Below, one piece after another: positions 10,913 through 23,235 of a stretch of 64,000 bases of DNA. The DNA lies in contig JALIZF010001454.1 of the NCBI GenBank assembly GCA_029948255.1, positions 186,001 through 250,000 on the forward strand, read 5' to 3'. How positions within the stretch are numbered: the first letter of the stretch is position 1; each line of letters begins with the position of its first letter. Source of the stretch: Telmatactis stephensoni. Its lineage: Eukaryota; Cnidaria; Anthozoa; Actiniaria; Isophelliidae. The position numbers and the translations under genes are program-made. The notes beneath the pieces were generated by a model. That model did no database searches and was not told the origin of the DNA. It saw only the letters and a program-made list of their open reading frames with translations.

Positions 10913-13900
10913 CAGATAAGTATGAATGGTTATCGACTACACAAGATGTCCAGATGGTAGATCACCAAGCAGCAGTCAATGTCTTTAATATTACAGATAG
11001 AAGTCATCGTTTGACTCCAGTGTCATGTTTACGGCATTGATTAAACCAAGTGGACCACCGGTAATTCATAATAACATGTATAAAAACATTACATCCCACA
11101 ACAAGTGACATATTCTTGCAAATTTATTGATTTCAGTGGTCGAAATAGCCGTCAGACAGGCCGAAGGGCTAAATGACGTTCCATAATAGCATAGCACAGA
11201 CGTGTTTTAATTAGTAGAACAAGCATATACCTTAAACATTAATGCCATCTATCATGATTTAAGTGAGGGCTTACGACGACTGCTATTAGAAGCCTTGAGG
11301 ATATGCACAAGACTCTAAACTGAATATTTATTAACAATGACTACAGCCATTCTAAAGCACTTTTAGTTGACCTTTTTGCTTCCTTTCTTTTTTTTCCCCC
11401 TTCCGTTTTTTTGAATGCCGACTTCTTTGATTTATACATTTTTGGCGGTCTTCTTAATTGTATTCATCTTTGTGATGATGAAGCTAGCAAATATGTAATC
11501 GCTTTGTCTTACCACGTTTTTTAATGCAAAACGAATGAATACAAGCAGTGGTTTTAATTTAAATGCACTTCAAATGAGGGATTTCCTTGAACAAAGAAAC
11601 AAATAGCCGGTCTAAGTTTGGTACGGATATTCTACTACAATTATTGTGAGCAATTTTTACAACATTTAGCCTCGATTTTTCATAGATGTTTATTTTAAGT
11701 TTGAAAGAAAACGATGAATTAATTCAGTTCAATATTAGCATTGTCGCTTTGAAGATGAACTATATTAACATTTTCACTCAAAGATAAATGAATACATTAA
11801 ATGCAAGAATAAAAATATATTTTGCAAAAAAAGGAAAAAAAAACACGATATCTTCTTTGTATTCGGAGAATCTTACTTTAACTGTCTGTTACTTGGTAAC
11901 TCTCTTTTACTCAATTCAAATTCTTGCCAGTGATGTACATTTATAGCACGAAAATCGTCTTTTTGAAAACACTCCCAGATAGCCAATAATGGAGACATGG
12001 CAGACACAGGCGAAATAAAAGCATTTGCAACAAACTAGAATCGCGCGTGCAGTATTGACTGCATAGAAAATCTAAAACCCATTGTGCTTACCGCGGCAAA
12101 GTAGCTGATTTTCATTTTTGCCGTCACACTGTTTCCACTCTGATAAGACACCCAGTCTTTTAAAAATATATTCCAAATACCCTTGTAAAGCATCAATTTT
12201 TTACCATTTCTACTGCTTCGGTTCCTGATTGGACTGTAGTTTGTGATAAACCACTTTATAATTAGCAATAAAAATTACAAAATTTGTTTAAAAATCTGAA
12301 CCCTTTTGGTTATCGGATATTCGTAATCCTCGCCAAGGTTTTTGTCAGAAATATTCTGGTTTGCAATAAAAGCGGTAAAGATACTGACAATGTGGTGTTT
12401 TTCATCTTAGAGATAAGGACCTTTGCTATTATAGAAATAGAGTGTGTGGTGAGGAAAATAGCTGAAAAAGCGTCGTTCTAAAGGATGTTATAATAACTGT
12501 GTACTTACCAGCCAGGGAAAGCAGTTAGAAATCCATTCACGTCCAATCTGTAAGCAATATGTTTTCTTTGTGTGAAATGCTAAACAAAGTGTATTCCTTT
12601 GAAGAAAACCATCTGGATAACAAAGAAAACCGAATTTTACCTTCCCTCTAAGATATAAAACTTGTTTTCAAACGATTTGTTTTCTGTTTTTCATGCAAGC
12701 AGGTTTACTGTTGAATTTGAACCGCTGCTCTGTTGTTCAAAAAATGACGTCAAGATGCAAAGTCCTTTGTGTCTTTTCTTGTCCCTGATTTTTTTCTTTT
12801 CTATATCGGTCAGTCTGCTATTCGCCAGCTAATACAATAAGGAATGAAAGCCAGGCCAAGTAATAGCGAATGAGAGCTTTCTTTTTCCAATTCACCGCTT
12901 GTACAGACCAATGTGCAGTTGTTAGTTTTTCAATTTAGTTCGGTCAGATATCCTGATATTGGGCCCCACGCTTCATGTTTACGGACTCATTCAAATGACC
13001 TCTTTTTTCTCTTTCTTGGGTTGAATTTATTCATAAACTGAAATATGTAAATGTGATGGATATTGTCAGGCTTTAGATATCAGTTTTCATGCAAGCCTTT
13101 CGTAGCTACCGTCTCCATGGTAACAAATCGAATTGTAAGTGTGACGTTAGTCCAATTTCCTGATAGTACTGGAGGGACTACAATGAAAACAACTTATAAC
13201 GACAAGCAGGCCTTTGCTTAGCAAGATGAAGTCTATAAGCAGTAATTGATTATTTTTGTAAAAATATTCAGAGTTTTGTTAAAGGTCTCGAAGTGGCCAT
13301 TGTTAGATGCTACTCGTCCATAAGAGCTTGCTGTGCTTTCGTAATTGTTTTGCGCGTTTTCCCCTTCAAAGCAATGGCGACAATCAAACAATATGGCTGA
13401 CAGCTTGAAGAAGTTACTTAAAAACATCCATGTACTTTACTAAATGCCGGCAGCTGTTTTTTTTTTTTTTTTTACTTTGTGGTTTTGAATTAAATACACA
13501 GAAAATACGATTAAAAGTCACATTACTGTTTTTGAATCCATGTTGCTATGACACCAGTTGCTCGTCGTCATCAGAGGCTTATATTGCTCTAACACACCTA
13601 AACAAAATGATAACAATACGAACAAGAAAGATGACTTCTTGTTTTAAGAAAATCCAGTTGCACATTCTATGACTAGTTGCACTAACGTCTTCAATATGAC
13701 TCAACTATGAATCAGTAAACTTATTTTGTTGTTAACAAATTTAAACGTGCTAAGAAAACCCAGGCTTAGGTCATGTTTAGTGAGCTTAAAAACATTCATC
13801 TTCTCGCCCTAGTACTACCCTACCAGTAGTTACTCAATTTGTGGGTACAATTATTATGTACCGTTATGTTGTTTTAGTATGCTCATAAAAATATTTACTT

Positions 13901-15839
13901 TTACATGAACTAAATACTTAATTATTGTGGTAATTTAACTTGTCTTTCTTTGAGAAAGATACGACAAAAATCTAGACTTTGTATGTTTGTATATAATAGC
14001 ATGTATATAATATACAAGAGATTATGGCTAGGGCAAACTATGGTCATGCAAGAAATACTTTCTCATTCTTCCTTAGTTCACTTCAAAAGTGTTCTTGACC
14101 GTACCTCCTCCACTTATGGTGCACTGGAGCAGAACCTACAAATCGTCAATGTTCTCCAGGATTTTTTTCCTATTTCAAGCGGTGAACTTGGAAAACAATT
14201 AAAATGGTCACCGCTTAACTTGTCCACGACTATTTATTAAAAGTAGGTCCCGTTGAATCTAAATGTTGGAGTATAAAATCAAAGATGAAAAGATTGTTAA
14301 TGCCAAAGATCAACTCATTTTTTAGACAATTTGATCCGATTTCTTTCACTTTTTCCTTCTCGATTTCAAGAAAATCTATTTTCCCTGTAAAAGCAGGAAA
14401 AGTTCATGATTTATGCTTATCCAAAAACTTTGACATCTTTACTGGTGGTTCTAGTATGCTGCTACTGAATAATAAATGAGATGTTGAAGTTAATGCTATG
14501 TTGATTTGGAAAACAATCATTTGTTGTGGCTGTCTTAAGAAGTCAACAACTGTGTGTGGGTTTGGAAGAACTACCGGTGCGTTTGATCAACGAATCGTTG
14601 GACATAGCGTGAAGGTAAGACAGAATCAAATCAACTGTTATACAGGTAGTTCCTCGCCCAGCGGGTTTTTGTTATGGGTCACTTAAAAACTCTTTGCTAC
14701 AAGCAATTTACTACTTGCCATTTAACTGAATCTCATGGCCTCAGTGAAGAGGTAGATAACGAGAAAGGTGCCATTTCCTTCCTTCGCACTGATTTGGTAC
14801 CTTTGAAAACCCTTTTTAACGTTTTCCATTATCAACTTTTTTATATTTTTATTTTGTTCCTAAGTTTCCATTCATTTCCAGTTTTCAGTTCCTAAGTTTC
14901 CATAGAAGAAAACTACTAAACTAAACTAAATTTTAACAGTTATAAGAAGAAATTAGAAAGAATCCAAATTCACTTCGTCAGTAATGAAGCTACGTGTCGT
15001 GTATTTTCCTACAGAAATATTAAATTTGTCATTATAGATAATAAACAAATGAGAAAAACAGCAAAGATTTGGGCATCTCAAAACGTTTTTCTCTTATTTG
15101 TTTAACTTTATAGTCTTCAAATCTCATTTCTATGGCAAAACTCAATGATCAGTTGATCTTGTCTTGCATGACATCATCTGACACCAGCCAAAGAGTGTCT
15201 GCATAATGAGATCATGTGACGTATTTGGTCGCTTTCTCACACTGAACCTAAGCCTAGAGTGTACTATGAACTGAAAACAAGGAAAATATACAAGAATTTA
15301 AGTTGATTCCTCAGAAAAAGCTTTGTAAAATAGCGATCAAAAGGTACACATGTAATAAGTATGTTGTTGTTCGTTTCATTTTGATGATGGCAGCCTTCAG
15401 GTTCCCGAAATGTCAGTTCCTGGTCTCATGGACTCGGGTGATCTCTCTTCACAACAATATATCTTCCGAATACGTACCATTCTCTTCATTCTTCTTAGAG
15501 ACTATGTATTTCTTTATTATAGTTTTTCTTCGTATTTGATGTTCTGGTACCGTTTTACAAAGCTTGCGCAACTTACAAGTATCTTAGTCGTAAATCCAAT
15601 AATTGGACCTGTTTTTCCGAAGATTTACAACTATCTCCTCTTCCTTAAGCGGCCAGTAAACTTTAAAATGCAATTTATTTTTATTTTTCAGAACTTGTTC
15701 TGCAAAGTCCCTTTAGTTTTCAATAATGACGCTTGTTAAATACAACTTTACGAGTACGTTTAAGCACGCTTTATGAAAGGGGGACTGTTCCAATGAATGT
15801 CAATCGACTTCACTGATGTTTCCTTTCTTGCATTCACAG
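10913..15839. other. Gene-poor stretch upstream of SPR1
   Basis: No recognisable protein or spliced gene was found on either strand. A poly-T run occurs at about 13455-13473. The 3' end may hold the 5' UTR of SPR1, because its first coding exon begins right after an acceptor (attcacag, ending at 15839). Confidence 0.55.
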
Positions 15840-15844
15840 ATACC

Positions 15845-17943
15845 ATGATTAGTTTGGTTTGTAGGAGTCTTGTACTCCTAGTTTGTGCAAGCATGTTGGA
15901 GGGAATGTCCATACAATATCCTGGGTACCCTAGAGGCAACGTATTCAGCAAGTATCTAAGTAAGTTAACATATCCATCGTCACAATGCTATGTGTAAACT
16001 TAGTGTCCGATAATCGAAGTGGGTCGGACTGGCCCGCTTCCCATGTGATCGCACCGACCGAATTATGTGTGTTTTATAGACGCACCGGGCTCTCGGGCAG
16101 CAGCCAGGGTTATCCACACCAACCCGCTTCATATAATCAGTCCTTTACTTACATGACTATTTTCATTTCTAGGCTCAAAGTGCGCTGATAAAAATGCGAA
16201 ATACTGTAAAAAGTATGCCAGTTATTGTGATAAAAGTCCAACAAAGATGTCAGACGAATGCAAGGCTACATGTAAAATGTGCAAAAAAGGTAAAAATGCC
16301 TAATTGGTTTTGTATTCAGTTTTGCAAATGTCATTAAATTGTTTATCTGTTGTTCAGGTGTTAGCGTGATGGATCAAGACAGTCGGTGTTTTTCTTGGGG
16401 CAGGCATAATTTCTGTAACTTGCCAAGGCACCAGCCTTACACACTGGTAAATTGTCAGTTTACTTGTCGTACTGCTATTGCACGCAAGAAAGTCATTGAG
16501 GATCAACCAGCAAACAAACCTGGCGAAGGTGTAAAACCTCCTCAACGACCTGGAAAACCTGGAATGGGGCAGCGGCCTGGAATGAATGGAATGGGGCAGC
16601 GGCCAGGAATGAATGGAATGGGACAGCAGCCTGGAATGAATGGAATGGGACAGATGCCTGGCATGAATGGAATGGGACAGATGCCTGGCATGAACGGAAT
16701 GGGACAGATGCCTGGCATGAATGGGATGGGACAATATGGAATGGGACAGATGCCTGGGATGAATGGAATGGGACAAATGCCTGGAATGCCTGGAATGCCT
16801 GGAATGCCTGGAATGGGACAAATGCCTGGAATGCCGGGACAATATGGAATGAGTCCAATGGGACAACAACCCTGTGGACAGCAAGGCCAAGACCCATGTC
16901 GCACTTTTCAGTTTACACAGATAATCCCTCCTATGCCACAACAACAGCCTTGTGGTCAGCCTCCTTGTCCTCCTCCAATGCCACCACCACAGCAGCCATG
17001 CCCACAACAATGTATGCAGCCACCCCCACCACCACCCCCACCACAACCATGTGGGCAACCACCTTGTCCACCACCTCCACCTCCACCACCACAACCAATA
17101 TGCCCACCACAGTGTATGCCTCCTCCTCCTCCTCCACCACCAATGCCATGTGGTCAGCCACCCTGTCCCCCACCACCAATGCCACCCCCAATGCCACCCC
17201 CACCACCTCCACCAATGCCACCCCCACCTCCACCACAACCATGTCCACCACAGTGTGTTACCATACAACCACCACCACCACAACCATGTGGTCAGCCACC
17301 TTGTCCACTACCACCAATGCCACCACCACCACCAATGTGCCCTCCACAATGTATGCCTCCTCCTCAACCAATGTGCGGTGGCCAACAAGTTTGTCCTCCT
17401 CAAATGGGTGGTAGCCAGCCAATGCCATTTGGACAACCCAGCCCATTCATGCAGCAACCGGGATTTGGCCAACAAATGCCAGGATATGGCCAACAGATGC
17501 CAGGATATGGCCAACAAATGCCAGGATTTGGCCAACAAATGCCAGGTCAACAGATGCCGGGCCAACAGATGCCAGGTCAACAACCACAACAACCTGGCCA
17601 ACCACAGCCACCTCCAACTGGAGCAAACAAGCCAGGCGAAAAAGAGGAACCAAGTGAGGAATCCAAGCCATCTCCCAGTGAGCAAGCCAAACCAGAACGA
17701 GACTTTATACATCCATATAATATGATGGGTGCGCCCGTTCCTTTCAAGAAATCATTTGTTCGGTCGTCGAAGGCCAAAACTTTTGAGACGTGTCTAAGAT
17801 ATCCATGGATAATCGATTATCTACAGCAATTCTACGCTTACCCTTGGGAATCCAAGTATTGTATTAAGCCCTTAAGTATTGGATTGGTTCACAACAATGG
17901 TTATAATATAATAGTTGTGAAGACTCGTATCGTTTTGTTCTAG
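15845..17943 (+). CDS. SPR1: secreted ShKT protein with Met/Gly, Cys-polyproline and Gly/Gln tails
   Basis: Exons: 15845-15959, 16173-16289, 16358-17943 (both introns phase 1); 605 residues close in frame. Residues 1-20 are a signal peptide. Residues 42-75 form a six-cysteine ShKT module (spacing C-x7-C-x6-C-x10-C-x3-C-x2-C). Residues 88-114 hold a four-cysteine ShKT-like module without the usual first and last cysteines. Then come three polymer blocks: PGMNGMGQM repeats of nine residues (about 146-245), polyproline interrupted by CGQPPC and CPPQC motifs (about 248-425), and GYGQQMP repeats (about 445-490). A charged segment and a 100-residue C-terminus with two cysteines follow. ShKT domains occur in channel-blocking peptides but also in many matrix proteins and enzymes, so no toxin activity is implied. 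The function is unknown; a cross-linked extracellular or cnida-associated polymer is inference. An ATTAAA poly(A) signal lies at 18360. Confidence 0.85.
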
Positions 17944-18884
17944 TACAATACTTATGGGGACTTGTATTTTTTTCGGGGCGCCCGCAAGCCATCCAAGGGG
18001 TATCATTTTTTGTGAAGTGAAGAGTAATCAGAGAACTTTGTTATACAGAACACATTAGACTTTCTATAAACCATCAAGAAACTAACTCGACTAATTTATA
18101 CCTTTTCTAGTAACATACAATCTAATAGAAAACTATTTCTTTCATTGCTGAATTTGTTGTATATATAACGAAAAAAAAACAATTAAGTATAGAACTCAAC
18201 GCAATTGTGTTAACATATTACACAAGGTGTGAATGCTTGAGGAAGGAGATGAGATGACGATTTCAGTCGAATTGAAGAGGATGTATATTATGTATACAAT
18301 ATGTTGCAATTTACTTTGTTTATTCAATCAGATCTGCAATAGCTTAATGTATATGAAAATATTAAACTTTATAAATGCCTTATGCGTCGTGTTTGATTGA
18401 TCTATGACAAGTACACGAAGTTATTGTATTGGAAAATAAAACCATTTATTTTGCGAAAACCACCAATCATGCAGTCTAAACGTAAATTTTATGTTTTAAA
18501 TCGAGGGATGGATTTGGTTGTTTTGTTAGCAAAAATAAGAATTAGGGAGAAGGGGAGGGGACGGAGTGGAACATTTCTTTCCTTCCCCTCCCTCCTAATC
18601 CCTGTTTTTGCCAACACAGGTATCCCAATCACTGTCCCCTTAAAGAAAAGCTTACCATGCAAGGTAGCGTCTCAGAGACTTGTAGGAAAGGTGAGATTTT
18701 GATCAGCAGAAAAATCGCTGTTTTCGTAATTATCTTCTAGAGGTTTTGGACAACGGTAGATTTAGAACTCACAGTTTTTGATGTTAAGTCAATAAAGTAT
18801 GAAAACGCTGTTTCAAACGGTACTCGCTAACTATATGGCCGTTCACAGACAGAACTTTTGCCATTTTCTAAATGATAGCAATCT
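17944..18884. other. 3' flank of SPR1
   Basis: AT-rich sequence containing the probable SPR1 3' UTR. Candidate poly(A) signals are ATTAAA at about 18360 and AATAAA near 18436. A purine-rich/pyrimidine-rich inverted segment lies at 18540-18605. No gene is supported. Confidence 0.5.
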
Positions 18885-19437
18885 ATTAATATGCTGTCAC
18901 TCACACTCACTACCTTTACATTAAATATTTTACATACAACGCTCAACTCACGTGTTGATTTTGGCTGATGGAGAAAAAAACAGAGAATCCTCTGAGGAAA
19001 ACCCTCGTGGCATGGTAGAGAACAACAAACAACTGAAAGGGTCCACAATAACTTTGTCGGGATGCGGAATCTGGCTGTTTTGGGAGGCGGGATTCGGGAT
19101 GCAAGCCAAAAGATAAGCGGGAATCGGTAATTGTAGATCAAACGAGCGAGAGTGAGATTTTATGTTTTTAAGGGATCAGGGAACGGGAATCATAACAACT
19201 TAATTAAAAAAAACTTAAAAGAAACTGTGACGGAGGTGAGTCAATATGGAAATTGACTTTTAACAAAGAATGATTAACTAAACTTAAAATTCGGCGGGAT
19301 ATATAGCCAGCAATTTTAGAATCCTATTGTGGACCCTCAACTGACTCAGTTCACATATGATCCATCGCCCGAAATGGGACTCGAACCCCGGACCACAGTG
19401 GTGGATGGCAAGCGCTCTCACTATTCGGCAAACCATG
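18885..19437 (-). mobile_element. tRNA-derived SINE, copy 2, interrupted
   Basis: This is the same family as the SINE at 6205-6575, on the opposite strand. A perfect B box GGTTCGAGTCC reads on the minus strand at 19387-19377. The A-box region near 19430 is degraded. The body blocks for ATCATATGTGA, TCTACCATG, CGAGGGTTTT and GGTAGTGAGTGTGAG are all present in the same order as in copy 1. A DNA element (19039-19336) splits it. Confidence 0.75.
19039..19336. mobile_element. Short DNA transposon inserted in the SINE
   Basis: The ends are perfect 12-bp inverted repeats, GGGTCCACAATA and TATTGTGGACCC. Comparison with SINE copy 1 shows that this 298-bp block interrupts otherwise continuous SINE sequence. 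The flanks share AACTGA, which may be an imperfect target duplication. No transposase is present. Confidence 0.65.
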
Positions 19438-20239
19438 ACAACTAGGGTGATGAATTTCGAGTAAAAGTATTTGAATGTGTTTTGACTGGTGTTAACCTTT
19501 CACAGACAAATAAGGTCAAAATAACGACCTTTCATTCGTTTACAAGATCTATTATTCATGTTAGTCTTTATGAGCTTATGGTCCACTGACAAACAATTCA
19601 TTTACGGCACAGACTGACTGTTAACTGTTGTCATAGTCGATAAAAGGTGAGTTTTCTGTTGATAAGCGTATCTATAAGCTAATAGTTTCTATCATCATTC
19701 AAAACTCACAAGTTAATGATACAGGTAGTTTTGGGACCCTCAGTCATATTTTAGGAAATATTTCGAGAAACATTTATCTACTTAAAGAGTGAACGTAAAC
19801 ACGTTTTCTTTTTGAATTTAGACTGAATTGTAAGGCTAAGGCTACTTCTACTATAATCTGGAAAAACATCGAAAAAGGCATCTTAGTTTTTGTCATATAT
19901 ACGCCTCTTGTTCACACTTAACTGAACAATGTTTTGTCTAGTAAGAAAGCGCCGTTTCACCGTGGAGGCAAAAATGGAGAAAAACAAAAACATTTTGAAA
20001 TTTATCTGGATATAATAGTGAACATTGTTTTAATGTGGGAGTAGCTTGATACTTCAACTTAAACTGTTAGGATGTCAGTAAAAAGTAATAATAATAATTG
20101 ATAACACTTAGTTGGTCAAGCCTATGTAAGAAACCTATACCAAACTGCGTATTCAGTTTAACTGTTCAATATAATATAATACAATTTCTTCATTACATAA
20201 TTTTCCAGTGTCATATGTGCTAGTTGATAATCATTTCAT

Positions 20240-20437
20240 TTCATGTCATTTGGTCACACTAGACAGTGTATATCCACACTAACTGAGATGGAAATTTTGA
20301 GATGGCATCTTTTTTTCCTTCGTTTTTTGACCTTAGACAAAGGAAAAACATGGCTTTAATGAGGAGTGAAGATCAAACTATCACAAACGATCAGTTTTTA
20401 ATACGTCGTGGTTAGTGTGGACGTGTCTTAGTGTTGA
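20240..20437. repeat. Imperfect inverted repeat upstream of SPR2
   Basis: TCCACACTAACTGAG near 20274 and GGTTAGTGTGGACGTGT near 20411 pair as an imperfect foldback about 200 bp long. It is a probable MITE relic in the SPR1-SPR2 intergenic region. The rest of 19438-20813 shows no gene. Confidence 0.5.
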
Positions 20438-20813
20438 ACAATGAGCTGGGGTTAAGGGTTATTCTCTGGTACCAAACAATCAAAAACTGAGAAAAAAGAC
20501 AATTAAAAGAAGGCCAAGAAAATACCAAAATCACAAAAAAGGTTGAGATTTCCACGAGAACGCTTTCCATTTGTTTGGTTCCAAGTCCTAACGATATTGA
20601 CACCTAACGAAAGTGAGAAAGTGAGATAAGAATGAACATTATTAATTGCAAATAAATTTAACGTCCAAATACTCTTGGGAAAGACTTAATTTCGACTTCC
20701 CAGATTTCCTTGAAGTCTCATTTGTGGTCATAATAATAAGCCTGGCCGCGCTTGTCATGTATACTGTTACGAGACCTCTTTCAATAACTTGTTTTATGAT
20801 ATTATTTCTCTAG

Positions 20814-23235
20814 ATGTATAAATATATCATTATCCTGGTAGTAATTCATGCAATATGTGTTTGTAATGGACTCGATACAGGTAAGAGGGTTGTTAAAATT
20901 CACTAACACTTTTCAGTTACAAAACAAATGTTTCAAACTCCACTTCGTTTTGCTAAAGACTTTTCTTCAGGAGAAGAGTTAAATCTAGATAATAGTGGTA
21001 GTGGTAGTGGTAGTGGAAATGCTGATGAAAGCGGTTCGTCTATGAAACCCATGCGCGAAGCGGATGTCAATTTGAAAAACTGTAAGTATTTCTATTCATA
21101 GTTGTGTATATTTACTGTTTATAAAAGCTCACTGAATCATGTTACCAACTTTTTATGACAGTTGAAATTAAGCCTGAAGACTGTGTAGATCGTAAAAACA
21201 CTTGCCAGAAATTAGCCGATGATGGACAATGTCTTAAACAGTTTAAACAGATGTTAAAAGTATGTCCATGGAGCTGCAGGTTTTGCAAAAGAAAAGGACG
21301 TAAGTGTTGCATGTTAATATCTATACGAGCAAGTTGTCCTCGACAAGGTTTCCTTGATAACTTGTTCGTATAGACAATCTTGTCAGTGTAAGCTTTCTTG
21401 TTGAAATACTAGCGTGTCAGTTTTTCCTTGTCAGTCAAGGAAAATATACTTGTCAAGACGAATTTGCTCGTGTAGATCCCGAACATCAAGAAAAACTTGA
21501 CAAGCATTCCGCCTTGCAAAGTTAATGCACCTATCAATGTAAGTCCCGTGAGGGTGGTATTCGGGCAAGGGGTGGGGACATTTGAATTTTTTTAAGGGAT
21601 AAATTTTTCAAATCCTTGCCCGTATACCCCTCTTCACGGGACTTACATTGGTTGATAGATGCATTATTTCAGGCACAACTAAACTTGTCACTCAAAACTT
21701 GATTTTCGTCTAACAAGCAAATTTTCTTTGACAAAGACAACAATGCTAATATCAGGATAAAGACAAGAACATTAAGCCCTATCGTGCTAAGAGAAACCAG
21801 TTGATACCTCTACTTGACAAGGATATCTGTCAGACGCTTGTCAAGGAAAACGTATAGATGCTCGATAGATGTCATAACAACAACACATACTACAACTACC
21901 AGAACACTAGCGCAGTTCCTAAATCATTAAAAATTAAAATCTGAATTCAAAAGAAACGGTTGTGAGGTATGCTTGTAAGTTGTAGCTATCACCAAGCAAA
22001 TGTTCCATTATAAGTAACTTAGGTATCTACGTATAGATGCTGAAATTGTTGACATTTCACAGATGATACCAGGAAATGTGAAGATTTAAACAAACATTGT
22101 TCATCGTGGGGGTCCAACAACGACTGTCTGCGATTGCCAGACTACATGTCACAGAATTGTAAGAAGTCTTGTGGACTATGTGGACCAGGTAAGACTATAC
22201 CAAATATGGCATGTGACATCACCATCGTTCAAGTACCATTTTAGTAAACAACAATAGTTCTTGTCAGGAAGTCACACTTTACCCCTTTGTCCATTAGTGA
22301 TAGGGGTATTTAAAGATATTCAAATCTTCAAGGAAAGAAAAGAAATGGAAACAAGGCTGTGGGGTGACTGGGAATCAAACTCAGACTTCTTACATACAAG
22401 GCCACACACTAACCAACTAGGCCATCCTTGCTCCTGCATGCAGTCAAGTTAGTAAACATAGAGGTCTGACACTGGTTTTAATGTTTCAGAGACAAAATAC
22501 ACAGATGTTGATGTTCGTTGTCCAGCATGGGGCAATGGTGGTTACTGTAAAACCAGCGCCAAGATCAACCTTAAGTGTCCCCATAGTTGTCGCAAATACA
22601 ACAATGTTCCTAGAGCACCACAGCGTTATCCTTATCCAATTACTGCACTTCACCCATATCAATACCAGTATAATCCCAATCTGTACCCTAAACCCTACCC
22701 CAATCCCTACCCTTCACCTTACCCCAATCCCTACCCTTCACCTTACCCCAATCCCTACCCTTCACCTTACCCCAATCCCTACCCCAATCCCTACCCTACA
22801 CCTTACCCCAATCCCTCCCCTACACCGTACCCCACTCCCAATCCAGGACCAGGTCCTTCACCATACCCACAACCCCCCACCGTACCTTCACCAGTACCAA
22901 CCCCGGCACCAAATCCTAACCCATCTCCTGTGCCAAATCCCGTACCTTCCCCTGTTCCAGGTCCCGTACCTTCCCCTGTTCCAGGTCCCGTACCTTCCCC
23001 TGTTCCAGGTCCCGTACCTTCCCCTGTTCCAGGTCCCGTAACTTCTCCTGTTCCAGGTCCCGTACCTTCCCCTGTGCCGAGTCCCGTATCATCTGTGCCG
23101 GCCCCTGCTCCAAATCCCGTCCCATCTCCCGTTCAAGCCCCGGCACCCACTCCAGGAGTACCAACTAGCGATAAACCCAAGAAACAATGGAAAAAGAAAC
23201 AACATGATAAGAAAAAGAACAACAAAGCTACTTAA
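20814..23235 (+). CDS. SPR2: secreted two-ShKT protein with Tyr-Pro and Val-Pro repeats
   Basis: Exons: 20814-20880, 20971-21081, 21162-21299, 22063-22188, 22490-23235 (all introns phase 1); 395 residues. Signal peptide 1-20. Residues 23-58 are Ser/Gly/acidic with DNSGSGSGSG, a candidate glycosaminoglycan attachment site. ShKT modules span about 67-100 and 110-144 with standard six-cysteine spacing. A four-cysteine module (157-180, CPAWGNGGYC ... CPHSC) follows, then PYPYPITALHPYQYQ, a motif shared with SPR3 and SPR4. The tail has PYPNPYPSPYP repeats, then PVPSPVPG repeats, and ends in a lysine-rich segment (KKQWKKKQHDKKKNNK). The start codon sits right after an acceptor (tttctctag), so a 5' UTR intron is likely. 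ATTAAA occurs at 23244. The product is secreted; its function is unknown. Confidence 0.87.
21305..21870. mobile_element. Nested foldback elements in SPR2 intron 3
   Basis: An inner foldback (about 21521-21668) has arms sharing ATGTAAGTCCCGTGA and its reverse complement TCACGGGACTTACAT. It lies inside a wider region whose ends carry CTATACGAGCAAGTTGTC-like and inverted CGTATAGATGCTCG-like sequence, and the region is rich in CTTGTCAAG. This looks like one MITE inserted in another. Confidence 0.6.
22345..22436 (-). mobile_element. tRNA-derived SINE head or tRNA relic in SPR2 intron 4
   Basis: On the minus strand a TGGCCTAGTTGG A box (22424-22413) and an AGTTTGATTCC B box (22381-22371) are 31 bases apart, the tRNA arrangement. 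The acceptor stem does not pair convincingly. It is therefore called a tRNA-derived relic from a different family than the SINE at 6.2 kb, not a functional tRNA. Confidence 0.55.

Noticed and set aside
10423..11040. Cys/Phe/Leu-rich hydrophobic frames that look like membrane proteins
   Set aside because: Produced by TTTG/TTGC repeats. No topology or family signature.
16354..17725. Long open frames on the minus strand and in other plus frames over SPR1 (Trp-rich, His-rich, Thr-rich)
   Set aside because: They are shadows of the proline/glutamine repeat codons in the spliced SPR1 frame. Only the SPR1 frame joins to a signal peptide and ShKT exons.
22345..22436. Functional tRNA gene
   Set aside because: A and B boxes are present but the acceptor stem does not pair. 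It was kept as a tRNA-derived relic.
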